Shown here piece after piece: positions 1 through 5,119 of a DNA stretch of 6,071 nt (within the stretch, counting starts at the first letter, position 1; each line of letters opens with the position of its first letter). Both the position numbers and the translations under genes were made by a program. This stretch comes from Alphaproteobacteria bacterium (GTDB taxonomy: Bacteria; Pseudomonadota; Alphaproteobacteria; Micropepsales; Micropepsaceae). The stretch is from assembly GCA_947455695.1 (NCBI GenBank), contig CANGRN010000101.1:1-6071 (forward strand). Reading direction: 5' to 3'. The notes under the pieces were generated by a model. The model made no database searches. It was not told where the DNA came from and worked only from the letters and a program-made list of their open reading frames with translations.

Positions 1-470
1 GCGACACGGGTCCGGACATGCTGTACCCGCCGGTCAAGGTCGGCCGCGTGCTGCATGACGGCGACACGGTTTCGCTGGGCGGCACGGTGCTGACCGCGCA
101 CAAGACGCCGGGCCATACCCGCGGATGCACCACCTGGACCTTGAAAGTGCAGGACGGCGGCAAAACGCTGGACGTGGCGATCGTGGGCAGCCCCAACGTC
201 AATCCCGGCTATGTGCTGGTAGGCAACAAGACCTATCCGCAGATCGTGCAGGACTATGAGCAGACATTCAAAGTGCTGAAGGCGCTGCCGGTGGACGTGT
301 TCCTGGGCGCGCATGGCGACTATTACGGCATGGATGCCAAGTATCCCCGGCTGAAGGACGGCACCGCCAATCCCTTCATCGATCCAGCGGGCTATAAGGC
401 TTATATCGCCAATCGCGAAGCGGCCTATCGCAAAGAGCTGGCGCGCCAGCAGGCGGCGGCCAAACCCTGA
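1..470 (+). CDS. Subclass B3-type metallo-beta-lactamase, C-terminal part (5' truncated by window)
   Basis: The reading frame is open from base 3 to the TGA at 468-470, giving 155 residues with no true start, so the gene begins before the window. The visible part is the C-terminal half of a metallo-beta-lactamase fold. HKTPGHTRGCTTW (residues 33-45 of the fragment) carries the zinc-ligand His38 that matches His196 of B3 enzymes. GSPNVNPGY follows, and FLGAHGDYYGMDAKY carries His104, which matches His263. The N-terminal HxHxDH zinc motif lies outside the window, so metal binding cannot be fully checked. B3 enzymes are exported and hydrolyse beta-lactams with two zinc ions; related proteins with the same fold can be lactonases or other hydrolases. 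Where L1 has Ser221-x-Ser223, this protein reads S-P-N, which might change substrate handling. Its stop abuts the stop of the opposing gene. The B3-like family call is firm; actual beta-lactamase activity is inferred. Confidence 0.88.
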   Translation, partial: DTGPDMLYPPVKVGRVLHDGDTVSLGGTVLTAHKTPGHTRGCTTWTLKVQDGGKTLDVAIVGSPNVNPGYVLVGNKTYPQIVQDYEQTFKVLKALPVDVFLGAHGDYYGMDAKYPRLKDGTANPFIDPAGYKAYIANREAAYRKELARQQAAAKP

Positions 471-1439
471 TCAAGGCTTGTCCGTCACCAAGGTCTTTTC
501 CATCTGAAAGCGCATCTCGTTGCGCTGGCCCTGCAGGGTCGCCGTGGGCGACATCTTGTAAAGGCCGCGCAGGTACGCCAGGTCGCCATCAGTGATGGTG
601 CGCGCGATGGTGGCGCAACCGGGCGCCAGCAGGTTGGTGATGCTGGGCAAACTTTCGCAACGGTCGGGCGATCCCGGCTGGGACAGCGCCAGCATGGCCA
701 CGTAATCGGCGATGGTGCCGACGTCATGCTCGTACAATTTGGCAGGCTCGGCCACGATCAGGATATGGAAGAACTCGCTGCTCAGCCCGTCGCTGATGCG
801 CGAGCCGGTGCCGCTGCGTGCGGTCGCGCTGGGCATGCTGAAAGTCTGCATGCTGGGCGCCATCCCCAGCCCGCCCGGCGCCGTCACGGTCATGCTGGTC
901 GCCTGAAATTCGACGCCCTGCTTCTTTCCGCCGTCCACCTGCGGCTCGCCCGTCAGATCGCCGGTGGCAGTCGTGTACCAGGACTGGATGGGATATGTGA
1001 CCGTCGCCAGTTTCTCCGCCTGGGATTGATTGTCGTAATAGCCCAGATAGCTGGGATGGTCCTTACGCACGCTGTCCAGCAGGCCCTGCGGCGCGGTGGT
1101 GAAGACGATCTCGATATTGGGCGTGCACTTTTCGTCTTCATCGACGCGCGCGCCGATGGTTTCGGCGATCTCGCGGATACGGCCGGTGACAAACTTCGCA
1201 TAGGTGGGACCCAGCCCCCGCGTTTCCGGGCAGATGGCGCGGCGCCAGCGCGCCAGCTTGTTCGCCACGCGGGTGGCGGTGGCGCGGGTGCCGATGAAGC
1301 TGTCGATCGCCGCTTGCGACGCCTTGGTCGCGGAGACGGTGACGCTTTCCAGAGTCATGGCGGGTGCCGGGGCCGGCGTTTGCGCCGCCGCGGGCGCCGC
1401 TAGGAGCGAGACCATGCCCAGAATAGCAGTCAGGCGCAT
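471..1439 (-). CDS. Exported protein of unknown function, 322 aa, conserved four-Cys family
   Basis: The chosen start at 1439 encodes MRLTAILGMVSLLAAPAAAQ, a clear Sec signal peptide likely cut after APAAA (residue 19). A strong Shine-Dalgarno GGAGGAG sits 10 nt upstream. In-frame Met codons further upstream (1463, 1568) lack that support and would bury the signal peptide. The mature protein is predicted to be periplasmic or secreted. Visible landmarks are WRRAICPETRGLGPTYAKF (residues 65-83), a helical stretch, CTPNIEIVF (105-113), a central WYTTATGDL segment, and a C-terminal helix-rich part YLRGLYKMSP...QRNEMRFQMEK. Cysteines at 70, 105, 261 and 275 could form two disulfides. The layout (CP..xGL near the N terminus, C-x-PN-beta strand, LxxLY near the C terminus) resembles an uncharacterised alphaproteobacterial family that I recall only as hypothetical proteins. 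No catalytic motif is recognised. It converges on the beta-lactamase gene with zero spacing and diverges from the small four-cysteine gene. Confidence 0.85.
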   Translation of the reverse strand: MRLTAILGMVSLLAAPAAAQTPAPAPAMTLESVTVSATKASQAAIDSFIGTRATATRVANKLARWRRAICPETRGLGPTYAKFVTGRIREIAETIGARVDEDEKCTPNIEIVFTTAPQGLLDSVRKDHPSYLGYYDNQSQAEKLATVTYPIQSWYTTATGDLTGEPQVDGGKKQGVEFQATSMTVTAPGGLGMAPSMQTFSMPSATARSGTGSRISDGLSSEFFHILIVAEPAKLYEHDVGTIADYVAMLALSQPGSPDRCESLPSITNLLAPGCATIARTITDGDLAYLRGLYKMSPTATLQGQRNEMRFQMEKTLVTDKP

Positions 1440-1509
1440 CGCCCTTGAACTCCTCCAACACATATAGTAGGAAATACCATCCGCCGTGGAAATACAAGAG
1501 GATGTCACG
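1440..1509. promoter_or_regulatory. Divergent intergenic region between two exported-protein genes
   Basis: These 70 bp separate the leftward 322-aa gene from the rightward four-cysteine gene and must hold both 5' ends. It is the most AT-rich stretch locally (around 1461-1478). For the rightward gene a weak candidate promoter is TTGAAC (1445-1450), a 17-nt gap, and TAGGAA (1468-1473). TATAGT (1463-1468) looks more like a -10 box but has no partner at normal spacing. On the minus strand TACTAT (1468-1463) could serve as a -10 box. I found no convincing BlaI-type TACA/TGTA dyad here. The assignments are pattern guesses only. Confidence 0.35.
1450..1456 (-). promoter_or_regulatory. Shine-Dalgarno site for the 322-aa exported protein
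   Basis: On the minus strand this reads GGAGGAG, with 10 nt to the ATG at 1439. It decides the start: choosing either in-frame upstream Met would place this sequence inside the coding region and lose the N-terminal position of the signal peptide. Confidence 0.75.
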
Positions 1510-1845
1510 ATGCGCCTGATGATCCTGTCTCTTCTGCTGCTGGCCGCGCCCGCATGCGCGCAGGACAAAGCCTATTCGGCCTTCCCCACCGGCGAAGGCG
1601 ACCCAGGTGCCATCACCTGTCGTCCGCCCCAGCGCATTCCGGGCGAAAGACTGCCCGGTCCCGAAGTGTGCAAGAAGAATTCGGTCTGGGCGCAATATCG
1701 CCGCGACAGCATGGACGTGGCGCCGGATGGCAAGCATGACATCACGCTGAAGGCCAGCAATGTCGGGCCCGGGCGCAATTGCCGCCAGGTCGGCGGCGGC
1801 GGCGGCGCCACCAGCGGCAACAGCATAAGCATGGTCTGCGAGTAA
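1510..1845 (+). CDS. Small exported four-cysteine protein (free copy of the M56 sensor domain)
   Basis: The product has 111 residues. The ATG at 1510 is preceded by AAGAGGA (1496-1502) at 7 nt and opens the signal peptide MRLMILSLLLLAAPACAQ, probably cut after ACA (residue 17). The in-frame GTG at 1486 is less likely because it adds eight polar residues before the signal. Cys16 lies in APAC, a poor lipobox, so a lipoprotein is possible but not favoured. The mature part has four cysteines (37, 54, 91, 110) in the pattern CR.P...PG..LPGP.VC, then a Trp, VAPDG (70-74), a PG..C segment, a Gly run (95-99) and a final C near the end. The same pattern, with nearly the same cysteine spacing, forms the C-terminus of the M56 peptidase encoded downstream. 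Two disulfides are likely in the periplasm. The biochemical role is unknown; a ligand-binding or competing partner of the peptidase sensor is my inference. It precedes the repressor gene by 53 bp on the same strand and may share its transcript. Confidence 0.85.
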   Translation: MRLMILSLLLLAAPACAQDKAYSAFPTGEGDPGAITCRPPQRIPGERLPGPEVCKKNSVWAQYRRDSMDVAPDGKHDITLKASNVGPGRNCRQVGGGGGATSGNSISMVCE

Positions 1846-1898
1846 GTGTCGCTTCCGCAGGCGGCGGTATAAAATCCACAACCATTACAGGAACGCGC
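1846..1898 (+). promoter_or_regulatory. Intergenic region with possible -10 box and RBS of the BlaI-like gene
   Basis: This is the gap between the four-cysteine gene and the repressor gene. It contains an AT-rich element at 1868-1875; TAAAAT (1870-1875) fits a -10 box in five of six positions, but no good -35 box lies 16-18 nt upstream. AGGA at 1889-1892 is the ribosome-binding site, 6 nt before the ATG at 1899. A single TTACA half-site (1885-1889) resembles half of a BlaI operator, but no inverted partner is visible. Repressors of this family usually autoregulate from such a position. Whether the repressor has its own promoter or is read through from the upstream gene is undecided. Confidence 0.35.
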
Positions 1899-2285
1899 AT
1901 GGCACCGCCGCGGCTCAGCAAGCTGGAATTGCAGATCATGGAGGCGCTGTGGTCGTCGGGCGGGCCGTTGTCGGTGCGCGAGATCCAGGAGCAGTTCCCC
2001 AAGAAGGGCCGTCCCGCCTACACCACCATCCAGACCACCATCGGCCGGCTGGAAACAAAAAAGGCGGTGGCGCGGGTCAGGAAAATCGGCAACGCCCACA
2101 TCTATGAAGCTGCTGTGTCGCGCAACGCCGCGCAGCGCCGGCTGGTGGACGACCTGCTTGCCCTGTTCGGCGGCCGCAGCCAGCCGGTGATGACCCACCT
2201 GATCGAGGCGGGCAAGCTGAGTCTGGAAGAAGTGCAGCAGGCCGAAAAGCTGGTGCGGGCGCTGGCGGAAAAGGATCCGGGATGA
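1899..2285 (+). CDS. BlaI/MecI/CopY-family transcriptional repressor (blaI-like)
   Basis: The product has 128 residues, the usual family length. The ATG at 1899 is supported by AGGA 6 nt upstream and by the family N-terminus LSKLELQIMEALW (6-18). Longer in-frame readings back to 1779 would overlap the upstream gene and are low-complexity Arg-rich. Residues 6-71 form the winged helix: the recognition-helix region AYTTIQTTIGRLE (40-52) is the family hallmark (AYTTVQTTLxRLxxKG), followed by the wing KIGNAHIYEA. The C-terminal half (75-124) is the helical dimerisation domain. In BlaI and MecI the repressor binds operator dyads as a dimer and is inactivated by proteolysis when the membrane partner senses a signal; the exact cleavage site cannot be read here. 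The stop overlaps the start of the M56 gene (ATGA, 2282-2285), indicating translational coupling. The targets are unknown; its own operon and perhaps the nearby beta-lactamase are candidates. Confidence 0.95.
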   Translation: MAPPRLSKLELQIMEALWSSGGPLSVREIQEQFPKKGRPAYTTIQTTIGRLETKKAVARVRKIGNAHIYEAAVSRNAAQRRLVDDLLALFGGRSQPVMTHLIEAGKLSLEEVQQAEKLVRALAEKDPG

Positions 2286-3703
2286 TCGCGGCCTTGCTGG
2301 ATCATCTGTGGCAATCCACCCTGTTCGCGGGCGCGATTGCCACATTGATGCCGCTATTCCGCCGCCAGCCCGCCGCCTTGCGGTTCGCCCTGTGGTTCGC
2401 AGCCTCCATGAAGTTCCTTGTGCCCTTCGCCCTCCTAGTCGCGTTGGGCCGTACGCTGCTGGACGCCGTCACGCCCGATATCGCAGCCCCGCTCCTGTCG
2501 GCGATCCGTCCCGCCGCCGCCTCACTGCATCGGGCCGCGCCCTTGATGGCGCCTGCCCCTGCGCATATTCCGGCCGCCGAAGTCGCAGGCATCGTATGGG
2601 CCGCCGGCCTCGTCGCCATCATGCTGCTGTGCCTGTCGCGCTGGCTGGAACTGCGCGCATCCTTGCGCGCGGCCAGCACCATCGCCTCGAACGCGCCGAT
2701 CCCGGTGAAAACGGCTTCCTCCTTCCTGGAGCCCGGGCTGGTCGGCATCTTCTGGCCGGTGATCCTGTTGCCGCACGGCCTGAGCCAGCAACTGACGCAG
2801 GGCGAGATGGACGCCATCCTGGCGCATGAGCTGTGCCACCTGCGCCGCCGCGACAATCTGCTGGCGGCGATGCACATGCTGGTGGAAGGCCTGTTCTGGT
2901 TTCACCCGCTGGTGTGGTGGATCGGCAGCCGCCTGGTCGAAGAGCGGGAGCGCGCCTGCGATGAAAGCGTGGTGGGCAGCGGCATCCGTCCGCTGGTCTA
3001 TGCCGAAGGCATTCTCAAGATCTGCCGCTTCTATGTTCAGTCGCCGCTGGCCTGCGCGTCCGGCGTGTCGGGCGCGGATCTGGAAATGCGGCTGGGCACC
3101 ATCATGGCGCGCAACCCGGTCTTGGCTTTGCATCCTGCCAAGCGTGCACTCCTGGGCCTGGGCGGTGCGCTGGCGCTGATGCTGCCGCTGGCGGCGGGCA
3201 TGCTGCCACCGGTGAGCGAAGTCGCCGCCCGCGTCGCCTCCGTGCTGGCCGCGCCGCAGATGATCCTGCCCGCGATGCCTACACCGCCGCTGCCCAAAAT
3301 CGCCGCGCCGCAAATCCCACGCGCCGTCAGGCCCGTCATCATCGCGCCGGCGCCGCGCCAGATCGCGCCGGCCCATGTCGATACGGATGTGGGCGTCATC
3401 GTGAATGTGCCTCCGAGCTTCACCGCCGAAGCAACCGCCGAACCCGCCAACACGACCGAAGAACATGTGGTGTGCCGCCGGCCCGAGAATCTGCCCGGCA
3501 CCCATCTGCCTGGCCCCGCCGTCTGCGTGCCCCAAAGCACTTGGGACAAGTGGAAGGGACAGGGTGTGGTCCTGGCACCGGATGGCCGCACCCTGGTGGG
3601 GGCTTATGAAGAGCGGCGCAGCATCGACGCACCGGGCTGTCCCACGCCCACCATGGTCGGCGGCGCCTCCACCGGCATGGGATCGCTCTTTTCCATCTGC
3701 TAG
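2282..3703 (+). CDS. BlaR1/MecR1-type M56 membrane metallopeptidase with four-Cys sensor-like C-terminus
   Basis: The product has 473 residues. Its ATG overlaps the repressor stop. Predicted layout: TM1 about 10-27, TM2 about 33-56, TM3 about 102-120, then a cytosolic zinc-protease domain with HELCH (182-186; His182, Glu183, His186), the WFHPLVWW stretch and ERACD (223-227; Glu223 as likely third ligand), then TM4 about 289-308. This is the topology of BlaR1, where signal detection outside the membrane activates the protease and removes the BlaI repressor. After TM4 comes a Pro/Ala-rich extracytoplasmic linker (about 309-393), then a compact domain (398-473) with Cys398, Cys415, Cys453 and Cys473, the last being the final residue. 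There is no penicillin-binding SxxK/SxN/KTG domain, so beta-lactam sensing as in BlaR1 is not supported. The end domain matches the small exported protein at 1510-1845. Pairing with the adjacent repressor is strongly implied by coupling; the signal sensed is unknown. Confidence 0.93.
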   Translation: MIAALLDHLWQSTLFAGAIATLMPLFRRQPAALRFALWFAASMKFLVPFALLVALGRTLLDAVTPDIAAPLLSAIRPAAASLHRAAPLMAPAPAHIPAAEVAGIVWAAGLVAIMLLCLSRWLELRASLRAASTIASNAPIPVKTASSFLEPGLVGIFWPVILLPHGLSQQLTQGEMDAILAHELCHLRRRDNLLAAMHMLVEGLFWFHPLVWWIGSRLVEERERACDESVVGSGIRPLVYAEGILKICRFYVQSPLACASGVSGADLEMRLGTIMARNPVLALHPAKRALLGLGGALALMLPLAAGMLPPVSEVAARVASVLAAPQMILPAMPTPPLPKIAAPQIPRAVRPVIIAPAPRQIAPAHVDTDVGVIVNVPPSFTAEATAEPANTTEEHVVCRRPENLPGTHLPGPAVCVPQSTWDKWKGQGVVLAPDGRTLVGAYEERRSIDAPGCPTPTMVGGASTGMGSLFSIC

Positions 3704-3717
3704 TAGGCGCCGCTACT
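3702..3717. repeat. Short inverted repeat spanning two convergent stop codons
   Basis: AGTAG (3702-3706) and CTACT (3713-3717) are perfect inverted arms around a 6-nt GC loop. They cover most of the peptidase stop (3701-3703) and all of the transporter stop (3713-3715). The arms are short and no T-run follows on either strand, so this is at most a weak bidirectional terminator, and the symmetry may simply come from two facing TAG stops. Confidence 0.3.
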
Positions 3718-5005
3718 GCGAGACAGAAGGCGGCTCGAACTTGCGGGCCGAACGCAAGGTCGCGGCGATCACCGCCGAAAGCAGCGGGCCGCAACCCAGC
3801 AGCATGATGCCCAGGGCAAAATTGCCGGTGGAATTCTTCACCCAGCCCACCATGTACGGCCCGAAGAAGCTGCCCACATTGGACAGGGCGTTGATCAGCG
3901 CCAGCCCGGCGGCCGCGGCGGCGCCGCTCAGCATCGCCGACGGCACCGCCCAGAACACCGACACATCACCGAATACGCCGGTGAGCCCGATGGTCAGCGC
4001 CACCATGATGGCCAGCGGGTCGGTCAGCACCGCGCAGGAGATCAGCGCCAGTCCCGCAATGGCGGCGGGAATGGCGGCATGCCAGTTGCGTTCCCGCGTG
4101 CGGTCGGAATGGGCGGCCCACCACATCATCACGATCGACACCACGACAAAGGGAACCGCATTCACCAGCGGCGCCATCTGGGCGGAGACGCCCAGGGCAT
4201 GTATCATCTGGGGCAGGAACAGGATCAGGCCATAGGCAGCACCATTTATGCCGGCGCCGGCCAAGCCGGCCAGCAACACCACGGGGCTGGTCAGCGCCGA
4301 GCGGACGCTGAAGCGCTGGACCTGTTCGCGGGTGTCACGCTCGCGCGCCAGCTGCGCCACCAGCCAGTCTTTCTCCGCGGGCGGCAGCCAGCGCGCTTGC
4401 GCCGGACCATCCGGCAGCGCGAACCAGAACAGGAAGCCCAGCACGATGGTGGGAAGAGCCTGCAGCACGAACAGCCATTGCCATCCGGCAAAGCCCCAAA
4501 TGCCATCCATCAGCAATATGGGGCCGGAGATCAGCGAACCCAGCACGATCGAAAAAGGCGTGGACAGGCCCAGCAAGGTCAACATCCGTGCCCGATACGC
4601 GCCGGGAAACCACAGGGTCATGAGATACAGCAGGCCGGGAAGCAGGCCGGACTCGCCGATACCCAGCAGGAATCGCACGATATAAAAAGCAGTCGGTGTC
4701 TTGACCCAGGCCGTCGAGGCCGAGGCCAGCCCCCACACCACCATTAGGATGGGCAGCCAAGTGCGCCCGCCCAGCTTCGCCAGCACCAGGTTGGACGGCA
4801 CGGCGCAGGCGACATAGCCGATGAAGAACAGTCCCGCCGCCAGGCCATATTGCTCGGCATTGAGCCCCAGTGCCGCGTCCATGGTCAGGCTGGCAAAGCC
4901 CACATTCACCCGGTCGATGTAAGCGGCGAAATAGGCGGCAAACAGCAGCGGCAGGACGTGCCAGGCGACGGCGCGCACCGCGGACTTTTCAAGCATCTCG
5001 GCCAT
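3713..5005 (-). CDS. MFS transporter, anion:cation symporter (ACS) family
   Basis: The product has 430 residues with about 12 hydrophobic membrane segments, the normal length for the family. The ATG at 5005 has AGGGGG 6 nt upstream; a second ATG at codon 4 is also possible. Family marks are YIDRVNVGFA in TM1 (29-38), the AVPSNLVLAKLGGRTW loop between TM2 and TM3 (68-83), GIGESGLLPG (115-124), WFPGAYRAR (132-140), and the central loop motif SDRTRER that repeats the MFS signature in the second half. ACS members (tartrate, glucarate, hexuronate, phthalate or 4-hydroxyphenylacetate carriers) take up organic anions with protons across the inner membrane. The substrate cannot be told from this sequence, and there are no catabolic genes beside it in the window. 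It converges on the peptidase gene with 9 bp between stops and diverges from the beta-propeller gene, with which it might share control. Confidence 0.93.
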   Translation of the reverse strand: MAEMLEKSAVRAVAWHVLPLLFAAYFAAYIDRVNVGFASLTMDAALGLNAEQYGLAAGLFFIGYVACAVPSNLVLAKLGGRTWLPILMVVWGLASASTAWVKTPTAFYIVRFLLGIGESGLLPGLLYLMTLWFPGAYRARMLTLLGLSTPFSIVLGSLISGPILLMDGIWGFAGWQWLFVLQALPTIVLGFLFWFALPDGPAQARWLPPAEKDWLVAQLARERDTREQVQRFSVRSALTSPVVLLAGLAGAGINGAAYGLILFLPQMIHALGVSAQMAPLVNAVPFVVVSIVMMWWAAHSDRTRERNWHAAIPAAIAGLALISCAVLTDPLAIMVALTIGLTGVFGDVSVFWAVPSAMLSGAAAAAGLALINALSNVGSFFGPYMVGWVKNSTGNFALGIMLLGCGPLLSAVIAATLRSARKFEPPSVSQ

Positions 5006-5119
5006 TGCGTGCCCCCTGTTTGCGACCAGCTTACGGTGCGATGCGCAGCCCCCGCAATGGTGCGCACTTTACTAAGGATACGCGTGCTGGCACCGTCCGC
5101 GTCACGGGGAGAAACAACA
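5006..5119. promoter_or_regulatory. Divergent intergenic region between the transporter and beta-propeller genes
   Basis: These 114 bp hold the 5' ends of both genes. Visible elements are the transporter RBS (AGGGGG on the minus strand, 5017-5012), the propeller RBS (GGGGAGA, 5106-5112), and an AT-richer island with TTTACTAAGGATA (5068-5080) that could contribute to a promoter. A short near-palindrome GTGCTGGCAC (5084-5093) and two GGTGCG-containing stretches lie here. None is strong enough to name as an operator, and no clear -35/-10 pair was found on either strand. Confidence 0.4.

Noticed and set aside
726..1403. Long rightward open frame (225 codons) opposite the 322-aa gene
   Set aside because: It is Arg/Gly/Ala-rich with no recognisable motif or RBS, and is fully antisense to a gene with a signal peptide and a strong Shine-Dalgarno site; a GC-rich shadow frame.
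1510..1563. Small four-cysteine protein as a lipoprotein with Cys16 as the lipidated residue
   Set aside because: The preceding residues are A-P-A, with Pro at -2 and no Leu at -3, which fits a lipobox poorly; ACA|Q is a good signal peptidase I site.
1138..1881. Leftward 247-codon open frame spanning the divergent region
   Set aside because: It runs across two well-supported genes and their shared promoter region, shows no domain, and its start lacks an RBS.
1440..1898. BlaI-type operator (TACA/TGTA dyad) upstream of the four-cysteine or repressor gene
   Set aside because: Only half-site-like words (TACA at 1493-1496, TTACA at 1885-1889, ACATATAGTA near 1462) were found, none with an inverted partner at the spacing of known BlaI or MecI operators.
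2522..3535. Long leftward open frame (337 codons) opposite the M56 peptidase
   Set aside because: Its composition is dominated by Arg, His, Gln and Gly, typical of antisense frames in GC-rich coding DNA, and it overlaps a gene with a clear zinc-protease motif.
4079..4747. Rightward open frame (222 codons) opposite the MFS transporter
   Set aside because: It is rich in Gln, His, Gly and Arg and antisense to a transporter with intact family motifs along its full length.
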